NCBI GenBank assembly: GCA_020853775.1
Contig: JADYYH010000039.1
Span: 43,227-107,226, forward strand
DNA from: Nitrospira sp.
GTDB taxonomy: Bacteria; Nitrospirota; Nitrospiria; Nitrospirales; Nitrospiraceae
Length of the DNA stretch: 64,000 nucleotides
Reading direction: 5' to 3'
Part shown: piece by piece, positions 45,688 to 53,184 of the stretch
Layout of the letters: every line of letters starts with the position of its first letter
Numbering within the stretch: position 1 is the first letter of the stretch
Made by a program: the position numbers and the translations under genes
The notes under the pieces: generated by a model
What the model was told of the DNA's origin: nothing
The model's database searches: none
What the model saw: only the letters and a program-made list of their open reading frames with translations

Positions 45688-45998
45688 AGTTTCGCGATCT
45701 TATGTGAGCGTGCTCCACATTGCAAGGCAACCGGCCAGCCCGCGTTGGGCAAGGCGTGAGCGGGACTCGTGAATATTCCCTACGCACACCTGTCGCTTTT
45801 CTGAAACGGTTGTCTCCTGCCGTTGTTCACAAAACAGCACCTTTTATGAGGGGTCTCTAACCTGTTCGCCTCGAACGGCGCAAATACGGCTCAATAGCGC
45901 AGTCTCCTCGCCTGGCATGCTTGATGCTGTATGTAGAGATAGCTACTCGCCGAGTCAGTGAACCATCAACCTTGTTGTACGAGAGGGAGGAAGTCACG
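45688..45998. other. 311-bp intergenic region between lgt and the YtxH gene
   Basis: No gene is seen. The right part holds a sigma54-like promoter (45913-45928) pointing to the YtxH gene. Short repeats of TGTC occur at 45789 and 45811, but they do not form the inverted pair expected for a GlrR-type activator site. Confidence 0.5.
45913..45928 (+). promoter_or_regulatory. sigma54 (-24/-12) promoter candidate
   Basis: TGGCATGCTTGATGCT has the invariant GG and GC 12 bases apart and nine of the conserved positions of TGGCACGnnnnTTGCW. It lies 70 bases before the YtxH ATG. An NtrC-type activator is encoded at 61492-62907. Confidence 0.6.
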
Positions 45999-46250
45999 AT
46001 GTCTACCAAGGGGCGTGAAGCAGCCAAGATTGCAGCGATCATCGGTGGCGGGGCGGTTGTGGGCGCGGCGTTGGGTTTACTGTTGGCGCCGAAGTCCGGG
46101 GCGGAAACGCGGCGCGATGTCGCCCGCTATGCCAAAAAAGCCCAGCTTCAGGCGACCCGGTTCAGCCGTTCCGTGAAAACCGGCGTATCCACGATGGTGG
46201 AACGCAGCAAGGCGTTGGTGAAGCGAGACGATCACAAGGAAGCCGCATAG
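45999..46250 (+). CDS. YtxH-domain small protein
   Basis: The ATG at 45999 follows a good ribosome site (GAGGGAGGAAG). The 83-residue protein has an N-terminal glycine-rich membrane helix (AAIIGGGAVVGAALGLLLAP) followed by KSGAETRRDVARYAKKAQ and a basic helical tail, the YtxH pattern. YtxH proteins are small membrane-associated proteins linked to stress and persistence. A sigma54-like promoter upstream suggests regulated expression. Confidence 0.85.
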   Translation: MSTKGREAAKIAAIIGGGAVVGAALGLLLAPKSGAETRRDVARYAKKAQLQATRFSRSVKTGVSTMVERSKALVKRDDHKEAA

Positions 46251-46351
46251 CCGGCGATTGAGAAAGCCGTCGGCCAGAGAACATGGTGTGCAACGGCCTG
46301 TTTCACAGGGGACAGGTCGTTGCATGGTGCAAAGATCTTCTCCCCGGCAGC

Positions 46352-46380
46352 TTGACCCTCCGGTACCCGGGTGTTAGATT
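46352..46380 (+). promoter_or_regulatory. promoter of tRNA-Leu
   Basis: TTGACC (46352-46357) and TAGATT (46375-46380) are separated by 17 bases; the mature tRNA begins 20 bases downstream. Confidence 0.65.
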
Positions 46381-46399
46381 TCGCCGCGACGGTTTTGAC

Positions 46400-46488
46400 G
46401 CGGGAGTGGTGGAATCGGCAGACACCCAGGACTTAAAATCCTGTGTCATACCAATGGCGTGCGGGTTCAAGTCCCGCCTCCCGCACCA
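46400..46488 (+). tRNA. tRNA-Leu (anticodon UAA)
   Basis: A class II tRNA: the acceptor GCGGGAG pairs with CTCCCGC, discriminator A and encoded CCA at 46486-46488. The D loop is TGGTGGAATCGGCAGACA. The anticodon stem CAGGA/TCCTG encloses loop CTTAAAA with anticodon TAA at 46434-46436. A long variable arm and the T arm (GCGGGTTCAAGTCCCGC) follow. An apparent reading frame on the opposite strand here is spurious. Confidence 0.97.
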
Positions 46489-46761
46489 AAAGACCGGCCA
46501 ACCGGTGACGGCCCGCCGCAACTCGATGTGCGCGGATTTTCCTCTCACGCTCACACATGAAACGCTCGGTCCGCGCGCTGTTCACGTTCTCGTGCAGATC
46601 ACTGACTCATCGGCGGTCTGAGGGATGAGAAGCCGAGCGTCTCCCCAACAAGGCCTGTTGAATCGCCATCCAGGCGGTCAGGCGCGACGAAGTCCTCTGG
46701 TCACAGCCGACACAAAGCAGGATGAGCTGGTCATTGAGCAGGAAGCGGACAGCCGGCGCGG

Positions 46762-47106
46762 CTAGAGACCCCGTACCGATCTGATGGGCTTTTGATAATT
46801 TTGGTCGTCGGTGCCGAGATCGTCATGGCAGATCCGGGAATCGGTCGCCGCCTTGACCTTGTCGATGATGTTGCGGGACACGAGCAATTCCTTCAGGAGG
46901 TCCGGCGTGGGAAAGCTGTCCATTACCACGGCGGGACAAACTAGGAGTGTGCGCTCAACCAGGTTGTTGAGGATCACTTTATATTTCGTATCGGCCAGCG
47001 GATCTCTTCTCGGCAAGATGGCTTCCACGACATAGGGGGCCGGAAATTGTGCTTCCAGAAATTCCTTGATGACTTGTACCTTCCTGCGCGCGTAGTCGTC
47101 TGTCAC
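46762..47106 (-). CDS. conserved hypothetical protein, 114 aa
   Basis: The GTG at 47106 is preceded by AAAGGA and gives a compact product; the frame to 47280 adds low-complexity sequence. The protein reads TDDYARRKVQVIKEFLEAQF and later YVVEAILPRRDP, NNLVERTLLVCPAVVMDS and PDLLKELLVSRN, a mix of helices and strands without membrane segments. No family is recognised. An open frame without a start continues on this strand to about 46626. Confidence 0.6.
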   Translation of the reverse strand: MTDDYARRKVQVIKEFLEAQFPAPYVVEAILPRRDPLADTKYKVILNNLVERTLLVCPAVVMDSFPTPDLLKELLVSRNIIDKVKAATDSRICHDDLGTDDQNYQKPIRSVRGL

Positions 47107-47397
47107 GGTCGATGGTCCTTTCGGATTCCGCCCCCGTCGATTCGACGGCGGCAGGGGAACAGCGGTTGTGGTTTCATGTCTCTTGTGGCACAGTGCCGTC
47201 GGGCACCGTGTTGATATTAGGAGAAATAAAGACTGAAAACCAGAGCCTTGTCCCGGCCCGTTGCAGACAAGTGAGATCATCTCCTGACTGCACCGCCAAT
47301 GATCGAACCCGGCCAGGGGCTGCTGTGGCGTCTGATATACTTGCCATAGTTAATCACGGCAGCGTGTCGTTGCCGCACTCTGGCGGGAGTTCCCTCG
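47107..47397. other. 291-bp divergent spacer
   Basis: No gene is seen. An extended -10 (TGATATACT, TATACT at 47336-47341) points right, 56 bases before the next ATG. No repeat is noticed. Confidence 0.4.
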
Positions 47398-47895
47398 ATG
47401 TTCCATCGCACCGCTGAGGTCACTGTGCAGGAAAACGAATGTTCCGGGGCGGCAGGCGATCCGGAGACACCATCCACACCAGTTCCATCTTCCACACAGA
47501 GCTCGCAAGACGTGGACGGGTCCCGTTGTCCGGTGCAAAAATGCGACGGCCGGATGAAGGTTTGCGCCTCCGGGTACGATAGTCGTAGCGGGCTGGAATC
47601 GCTGGTCTGCAAGAAATGCGAGCACCGGGGATTACGATCGCGCGAAGGCGTCATCCCGTTGTTTCGAGGGGGGCATGAGTTCCAATTCAGTTACGGGCCT
47701 TCCACGCGGACGGTCACGGTGGTATTGAGTTCCGCCGCGGTGAATTTATGGGGCACGCACGGAGTGAATGAGGAGCAATTGGCAAAGCTTGCGGCGGAAT
47801 GGACGCTCCTTTGCGGCAATACGACGAAACCGGTGCAATTGGGAATTCCGTCTGAAGAATTCGCCGACTTGTATCTCTATTTTTGCCGAAAGTAA
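47398..47895 (+). CDS. hypothetical zinc-ribbon protein
   Basis: The 165-residue protein has a Ser/Thr/Pro-rich N-terminal 40 residues, then four Cys in two pairs (SRCPVQKCDG and LVCKKCEHRG), which probably form a zinc ribbon. A C-terminal mixed domain follows (NEEQLAKLAAEWTLLCGN, EFADLYLYFCRK). No membrane segment is visible. No known family is recognised. Confidence 0.65.
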   Translation: MFHRTAEVTVQENECSGAAGDPETPSTPVPSSTQSSQDVDGSRCPVQKCDGRMKVCASGYDSRSGLESLVCKKCEHRGLRSREGVIPLFRGGHEFQFSYGPSTRTVTVVLSSAAVNLWGTHGVNEEQLAKLAAEWTLLCGNTTKPVQLGIPSEEFADLYLYFCRK

Positions 47896-47986
47896 CGCCG
47901 GATCTCTCCGGGGCAATCTCGCCGCCCTCCCCGTATCCTCCGATCGCTGTTCGAAGAGCCTGCCGCGCTGTATGCCGGCAGATCGA

Positions 47987-48553
47987 TTACCATTTCCCCA
48001 GCCAATTTCGGCATCCCGCGTAATACGACGCAATCGCGATGGCCAGGACGAAGAGCACCTGCATGACGTGTTGCACCAACACGCTCGGGTCAATGGTCCG
48101 AGTCACAAAGAGCAGGCCGGCGGCGATCAGGGTGACGACGAATGTGGTTCGCTTCGGGCAGAGACTGCCGTCGCGCTTGCTTTGGGCCGCCAGGACAATC
48201 CACACACAAGCCCATCCGATCGCGCCGACGACGAGCGCTGCGGCAAGATCGGTCATGCCGACCATCAGACTGCTGAAGCCCAATTCCATTTTCGGCCGGC
48301 GAGGTAACTCGATCCGGATGCGGTAGAGTTCGCCGACTGACAGCGCCAGCCAGATCAACACAATTCCGAGCACAAAACTCCCGCGGCCCATTTCTTCCGA
48401 GAAAAGACGTTTTCGCGGCGCGGCTCCCGCGGAGGATTTCAGGGGAAAGCCTTCGAAGTGCGGAGTAAAATCGTATCCGCATTCGCAATACTGTGCGGCA
48501 TCCGGGTTTGCCATGAGGCAGCGGGGACACTCAAGCGGAATGGGTTTACTCAT
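47987..48553 (-). CDS. zinc-ribbon membrane protein
   Basis: The 188-residue protein begins with a zinc-ribbon-like knuckle (ECPRCLMANPDAAQYCECGY, CxxC and CxC). Four membrane segments follow (GSFVLGIVLIWLALSVGELY, AAALVVGAIGWACVWIVLA, TFVVTLIAAGLLFV, VMQVLFVLAIAIASYYAG). Such proteins are common and uncharacterised. It converges on the upstream neighbour and diverges from the DUF423 gene. Confidence 0.7.
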   Translation of the reverse strand: MSKPIPLECPRCLMANPDAAQYCECGYDFTPHFEGFPLKSSAGAAPRKRLFSEEMGRGSFVLGIVLIWLALSVGELYRIRIELPRRPKMELGFSSLMVGMTDLAAALVVGAIGWACVWIVLAAQSKRDGSLCPKRTTFVVTLIAAGLLFVTRTIDPSVLVQHVMQVLFVLAIAIASYYAGCRNWLGKW

Positions 48554-48624
48554 TTCTGACCGACATTCGTGTTAGAATCGCGCGCCCTGCCTCCGGTGGA
48601 TGACGGGGCCTTCATGAGGGTTGT

Positions 48625-49017
48625 ATGCAGGCAACGACGCCATCATTCCGATTCGCATTGCTCGGGGCGTTGTTTGCCGGGAGCGCCGTGGCAGCCGGGG
48701 CTTTCGGGGCTCACGCGCTCAAATCGATTCTGGATCCCGCCATGCTCGCCGTGTATGAAACGGCCGCGCGCTACCAAATGTACCATGCTCTCGGCCTGTT
48801 TGTCGTAGCCTGGTTATGTCGTGAGACCAACAGTCCACTGGCGAGCAAGGCCGGGTGGCTGTTTTGTACCGGCACTCTGCTGTTCAGCGGGAGTTTGTAT
48901 CTCGTCGCGCTGGCTGGAATCAAATGGATGGGCGCACTGACTCCCTTGGGCGGGGTGTCGTTTATCAGCGGCTGGGCGTGCGTGGCCTGGACTGCGTGGC
49001 GAGCCAGCCGCCCTTAG
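48625..49017 (+). CDS. DUF423 membrane protein
   Basis: The 130-residue protein shows the DUF423 pattern: GAFGAHALKSILDPAMLAVY, AARYQMYHALGLFVVAWL, FCTGTLLFSGSLYLVAL and WMGALTPLGGVSFISGWA. Four membrane helices are expected. The family is widespread and of unknown function. Its stop overlaps the stop of the convergent gene at 49014. Confidence 0.92.
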   Translation: MQATTPSFRFALLGALFAGSAVAAGAFGAHALKSILDPAMLAVYETAARYQMYHALGLFVVAWLCRETNSPLASKAGWLFCTGTLLFSGSLYLVALAGIKWMGALTPLGGVSFISGWACVAWTAWRASRP

Positions 49018-49982
49018 TGATGCCGCCGGCGCGGTGACGTCGCTTTGCCGCCCTCGTTGAAGCAGGTGGCGGTGCGTTTGCCGGTGATGGAACCCCATCC
49101 GCCCGCGGTATTTACGAAGGTGCCTTCCAACCGTTGTCCCTCTCCCGAAAAGAGCAGACTGTCTTCCTGCACACCCGCTCTGGTTTCCCATCGCAGATAC
49201 ACGCTATCGCCCAGGACGATGATCTCCGCCGGACTGGTGGCCGACACGGATCCCGGAGGCGCGAAGATGACGGCCGTTTTTTCTTCGCGATGATTTTGAT
49301 GGTTGTGAATCGACCATTGCCAGGTCCCGCATAAACGCACGAGGCCGCGCTGCTGTCGCACCTGGTCTTTCCAATTGTAAATCCTGAACCATTCGCGATG
49401 CACGGTGTCGACGGCCCAGGCTTCGATCTGAGCCACGGCTCCGCCGAGCAGCGGCGCGGTCTCTTCCGTGGGCGCGGCGGCAGCAAGTGTTTGCAGACGC
49501 CCCAGCGCGGGAGTCAGCGTCGTCCCATCGCTCAACCAGGCCGTCTGCGCGTCGATCCGTTTCTGCAGGGCCTCAGGCGATTCGGCTGCGGCGGACGCGT
49601 CGAGGTCTCGGGCGGCTTGCGCCAATTGCCATGCGGCCAGCCCGCGCACCAACTCATTGGCGGCTCGCGTGAGATCACTGATGAGCAGTTCCTGAGTCAT
49701 TGCCGGAGTGAGCCCTTTAGCGCCGACCGTCATCGCGGCATCGTGTAATCCCAATTGCGGGCCGATCACCGTCTTGAATAGGGACAGCGCATCCCCCTGC
49801 GCCGGCAACGTCGACAACTGCGCCGCATTGGCCCGCGCCACTTCCTGAAAGGCCGGCAGGCGGTTGGCGAGAGTCGGCTGGGGCGGATGGGACGCCTCCT
49901 CGGCACGGACCGCGATCGGCGCAGTCAACAGGATCGTCAGGCAGCAGGCGATGAGGCGGAGGCACACACGAGGATTCGGCAT
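49014..49982 (-). CDS. secreted protein of unknown function
   Basis: The ATG at 49982 gives a signal peptide (LRLIACCLTILLTAPIAVRA); a longer frame to 50069 is less likely. The 322-residue product has a helical first half (AFQEVARANAAQLSTLPAQG, ELVRGLAAWQLAQAARDLDA) and a beta-rich second half (GTWQWSIHNHQNHREEKTAV, SVYLRWETRAGVQEDSLLFS) that may bind a ligand. It ends His-rich (RRRHH). No family is recognised. Confidence 0.65.
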   Translation of the reverse strand: MPNPRVCLRLIACCLTILLTAPIAVRAEEASHPPQPTLANRLPAFQEVARANAAQLSTLPAQGDALSLFKTVIGPQLGLHDAAMTVGAKGLTPAMTQELLISDLTRAANELVRGLAAWQLAQAARDLDASAAAESPEALQKRIDAQTAWLSDGTTLTPALGRLQTLAAAAPTEETAPLLGGAVAQIEAWAVDTVHREWFRIYNWKDQVRQQRGLVRLCGTWQWSIHNHQNHREEKTAVIFAPPGSVSATSPAEIIVLGDSVYLRWETRAGVQEDSLLFSGEGQRLEGTFVNTAGGWGSITGKRTATCFNEGGKATSPRRRHH

Positions 49983-50080
49983 GGGGCTCGGTTCTTTCTG
50001 TGCGAGAAGGAGGGTGACCACATCCAACAGCCGAAGAGAATCGGCCGGCGCCGTCACCACCTGGGTCACCCTCGATCTCG

Positions 50081-50872
50081 TTAGGTTCCCTGGAAACAGG
50101 TTTTGAGAAAGGCCACGGTGGCGTCCCAGGCCTGCGCGGTGGCTTCCGCATTGTGCCCGGCTTGTCTGGTTTCGTCGCAGAAGGCATGGGCGGTCCCGGG
50201 ATAGGTTTTGATCTCGATCCGTTTACCCTGAGCGGCAGCAGCCTTGAGCAAATCGACGTCGGCTTGTGTCGCCCACGTATCGTTCTCCGCTTGGTGGTAC
50301 AGCAGGGGGCTCATCATGTTGGAAAGCTGGTCCGGCGCGCTCACTTTGCCATAGTAGGCCACCGCGGCCCGCAACCGTTTGCGCTGACAGGCAAAACGGA
50401 TGGCCAATGTGGCTCCCAGGCCGAATCCGACCACTCCGTGGATGTTCCGCTTCGTGCGTTCGGTGGTGTTGAGATATTCGCAGCAGGTGTTGATATCCTG
50501 CAGCAGGAGTGACTCATTGCACTTGGCTGCCAGGGCTTCTGCCACGTCGGCATTCGCCGTAACCATGCCGCCGAGTCGGCCGTAGAGCTTCGGAACGATC
50601 ACGCCATACCCTTCGCACGCCAATCGTGCGCCCAGGGCTGTGATCTGGGAATTCATGCCCCACCAGTCATGCAACAGCACAATCCCGGGATATGTGACTT
50701 TGTCCTGCGGCCAGAACTGAATACATTCCACATGGACGTCTTTGCTGATTCGCGTGCGGATATAGGGATCCACCATCGCATCGGTCGCGGTGGGAATCGC
50801 CATTCCACTCGGAAAGCGAGCCGTGCCGGTTCCAATCTGATCCAGGGAAAATGGTGCGGTCTGCGTAGTCAT
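50081..50872 (-). CDS. dienelactone-hydrolase-like protein lacking the nucleophile
   Basis: The 263-residue alpha/beta-hydrolase has the family blocks GIVLLHDWWGMNSQI, LACEGYGVIVPKLYGR, SPLLYHQAENDTWA and YPGTAHAFCDE (acid and His). The nucleophile elbow, normally GFCFGG or GxSxG, reads VVGFGLGATLA, with Gly where Cys or Ser should be. The rest of the triad is present. It is either inactive, a binding protein, or uses another residue. Confidence 0.85.
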   Translation of the reverse strand: MTTQTAPFSLDQIGTGTARFPSGMAIPTATDAMVDPYIRTRISKDVHVECIQFWPQDKVTYPGIVLLHDWWGMNSQITALGARLACEGYGVIVPKLYGRLGGMVTANADVAEALAAKCNESLLLQDINTCCEYLNTTERTKRNIHGVVGFGLGATLAIRFACQRKRLRAAVAYYGKVSAPDQLSNMMSPLLYHQAENDTWATQADVDLLKAAAAQGKRIEIKTYPGTAHAFCDETRQAGHNAEATAQAWDATVAFLKTCFQGT

Positions 50873-50986
50873 GGGCGATCGGGTCCTTTCTCGATTGGCG
50901 TCTGCGTCCAGCGGGTAGCCGTTCGGTACTATAGGGAGCGGATTTACACATTGTCAATCGAGGCGTCGGCAGCCGAACGAGGCGTC

Positions 50987-51015
50987 TTGACCCGTCCGAG
51001 TCCGACCGGTACAGT
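50987..51015 (+). promoter_or_regulatory. promoter of the Gfo/Idh/MocA gene
   Basis: TTGACC (50987-50992) and TACAGT (51010-51015) are 17 bases apart. Transcription would start near 51022, almost at the ATG at 51027, so the gene may be leaderless or start at 51045. Confidence 0.6.
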
Positions 51016-51026
51016 GCGCGCCAACG

Positions 51027-52013
51027 ATGCCTTACGACTCTCGCATGCCGCTCGGAATCGGGTTGATCGGGCTCGGCCATCACGGCAGCCGGTACGCCAA
51101 ACATCTGTTGCACGACCTTCCCGAGGTACGTTTAGTTGCTGTGTGCCGGCGCCAAGTCGAGAAGGGAAGCGGGCTGACCGACGTAGCGACCGTTCCCTGC
51201 TATGCTGATTATCACGAGTTGATTGCGGACTCCCGGGTGGAGGTGGTGGTGGTGGTCACGCCACCGACGCTGAACCGGGAGATCTGTCTAGCGGTGGCGC
51301 AGGCGAAGAAGGCGCTCCTAGTGGAGAAACCGCTGGCGACTACGGCGGACGACGCACGGGCCATCATGCAGGCGGCGCAGGGGAGCGGGCAGGTGATGAT
51401 GACGGCGCACACGCTGCGGTTCGACGCGGCGGTGATGTCGCTGCGGGGACGGCAGGCGGAGGCCGGCATGCTGCAGTATCTCAGCCTGGCCAGTCGAATG
51501 GAACCGCATGGGGTGAGTGAGGAGCGGGGATTCGGCGGGCGAGGCTGTGTGCTTGAGATCGGCATCCACCTGCTGGACCTGGTTCGTCTCTTGACGGACG
51601 ATGAGGTTCACACAGTGTCCTGCGATATGGATCGTGTGGCCCCTGCCGGCGCCGAGCGGCGGATGCTGGGCCGCCTGACCACCAGGCGCGGATTGGTCTG
51701 CCTGGTGGATGTGTCTCGCGTGACATCGGGGCGGATCGGGCGGGTCGAACTGATCGGCAGCGAAGGGCAGTTATCGGCGGACTGGTGCGGGCAACGTGTG
51801 ACGCGAGTGTCGGCCCGGCATGGCGCGGGAGAGTGGCCGACTGCGACGGAACCAACCGTACTCAGCACGCTACGGGCTTTCGTGCGAGCTGTCCGCGACG
51901 GCTTGCCGCCTCCGATCACCATCGAAGACGGCAAACGTGCCGTGGAAATTGCCGAAGCCTGTTACGCCTCCGCCCGCCAGGGAGGGCAGGCGGTCACGGT
52001 CGAGTACCGGTGA
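51027..52013 (+). CDS. Gfo/Idh/MocA-family oxidoreductase
   Basis: The 328-residue protein has an N-terminal Rossmann fold (IGLIGLGHHGSRYAK, VEVVVVVTPPTLN) and the family's EKPL motif (LLVEKPLATTADDA), with GRGCVLEIGIHLLDLVRLL in the C-terminal domain. These enzymes use NAD(P) to oxidise or reduce sugars and related compounds. No sugar pathway lies next to it. The start is ambiguous: 51027 or 51045. Confidence 0.88.
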   Translation: MPYDSRMPLGIGLIGLGHHGSRYAKHLLHDLPEVRLVAVCRRQVEKGSGLTDVATVPCYADYHELIADSRVEVVVVVTPPTLNREICLAVAQAKKALLVEKPLATTADDARAIMQAAQGSGQVMMTAHTLRFDAAVMSLRGRQAEAGMLQYLSLASRMEPHGVSEERGFGGRGCVLEIGIHLLDLVRLLTDDEVHTVSCDMDRVAPAGAERRMLGRLTTRRGLVCLVDVSRVTSGRIGRVELIGSEGQLSADWCGQRVTRVSARHGAGEWPTATEPTVLSTLRAFVRAVRDGLPPPITIEDGKRAVEIAEACYASARQGGQAVTVEYR

Positions 52014-52014
52014 G

Positions 52015-52251
52015 CTAGGTCTCTGCGACGATGTGCGTATCAGTCTCTTCCACGCCTTCGATCGCATGGATACGTGTAATCACGACATCGGACAGCGCCC
52101 GCTCATCTGCCACATTGATAAAGACAAAAATGTCTGGTTGACCGAAGCAAGCGTGGATCTGCTCGACGCCGGCGATGTTCTTCAGCGCTGTGAGCACGGA
52201 CTTCCCTTTGCCGGCCTTGACCTTGATGAGAATGTACGCTTTCGTTGCCAT
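52015..52251 (-). CDS. stand-alone AsnC/Lrp ligand-binding domain protein
   Basis: The 78-residue product consists only of the RAM/AsnC effector domain: AYILIKVKAGKGKSVLTALK, FGQPDIFVFINVADERAL and ITRIHAIEGVEETDTHIV. There is no HTH. Such domains form octamers that bind amino acids and may modulate full regulators. It overlaps nothing and converges on the oxidoreductase gene with one base between. Confidence 0.88.
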   Translation of the reverse strand: MATKAYILIKVKAGKGKSVLTALKNIAGVEQIHACFGQPDIFVFINVADERALSDVVITRIHAIEGVEETDTHIVAET

Positions 52252-52319
52252 GCTGCCTCCTCAAGCTGGAATTCGTAAAAGAGTGCGATGATGTGGGCTC
52301 GCTCGTTGCCAGGGAATGA

Positions 52320-52919
52320 TCATTCCGCTTTGGCCCCGGGCATCTCCCGGCGACGCTGGGCATAGACTTCCTGGAAGCTTTTGCCTTGGGTCGAAAACGC
52401 GCGGCTGCTTTGCTGGTACAGCTCCGCCAGGATATCGAAATCCTGTTTTCCGATATTGAATTCCCGGAACCCGTCACTGAGACCATCGGCGTTCCAGGCC
52501 ATGTCGAATTGTCCGGCCGTGATCACCGCATCGAAGGTATCCGCCGACCAACCACTCTGGCGAAATGAGGTCTCCACTTCGTCGGCTCGCGGGCCCAGCT
52601 TAGCGCGATGGGCTTCCGTAAAAAACTGCCGGACGGCCGGATGATCGCTCTTGAGAAAGGCGGACTGGAATTGGATCACGGCCTTGATGATCCGATTGGC
52701 CTGCGGGGTGCCCTCCGGTGGCAGAATCCCGGCGTCTTCAAAGGTAGCCAGCATGGCCATCACCGAGCCGATATAGACCGAACCCGTCCGTACCGGTTGA
52801 GCCACCGTTCGCATCACCGGTATCGGTTCAATGACCGACTGCTGGCTCCAACCAGTATCAGGAACAGGCGGCGAGAGAGAAAGCAGGGCGATGACGAGAG
52901 ACGCTCGGATGGAGGGCAT
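52320..52919 (-). CDS. secreted protein of unknown function
   Basis: The ATG at 52919 gives a signal peptide (ASLVIALLSLSPPVPDTGWS); 199 residues. A helical domain follows (SVYIGSVMAMLATFEDAGIL, QFQSAFLKSDHPAVRQFFTE). No lipobox and no membrane anchor after the signal. No family is recognised. It lies 68 bases upstream of the AsnC-domain gene on the same strand. Confidence 0.65.
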   Translation of the reverse strand: MPSIRASLVIALLSLSPPVPDTGWSQQSVIEPIPVMRTVAQPVRTGSVYIGSVMAMLATFEDAGILPPEGTPQANRIIKAVIQFQSAFLKSDHPAVRQFFTEAHRAKLGPRADEVETSFRQSGWSADTFDAVITAGQFDMAWNADGLSDGFREFNIGKQDFDILAELYQQSSRAFSTQGKSFQEVYAQRRREMPGAKAE

Positions 52920-53079
52920 CCGTGCCCGTTCCGACCGAGCCGGTTCAGGTGCAGTCAGGCTCTCGCTCGTGTTGGTACGACCACGGCAATCTAAAAGAGG
53001 CGACATGGCGGCATTATACAGAAGCGCCGCTATGCACGCTACCGCGGCTCATGGGCGCGTCCGCGGACTTGCGGCCTGA

Positions 53080-53109
53080 TTGAATTCGGCTCAGGCAGCT
53101 GCCTATAAT
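53080..53109 (+). promoter_or_regulatory. promoter of comM/yifB
   Basis: TTGAAT (53080-53085) and a perfect TATAAT (53104-53109) are 18 bases apart. The predicted transcript starts before the ATG at 53185, supporting that start codon over an upstream in-frame TTG. Confidence 0.65.
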
Positions 53110-53184
53110 TCAGCCCCTGACGCCACTTTTCGACCGGTTGACCTTCCTCTCTTGTCGTCCGAAGGACGGCGTTCCCGGGGACCT

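Noticed and set aside
46303..46554. 84-codon frame on the minus strand
   Set aside because: It is antisense to tRNA-Leu; its RRDLNPHAIG-type peptide is the usual false protein from tRNA complement.
46626..46800. Open frame on the minus strand with protein-like sequence (RFLLNDQLILLCVGCDQRTS)
   Set aside because: No start codon lies upstream in frame; possibly a remnant or a frameshifted tail of the 46762 gene, but unproven.
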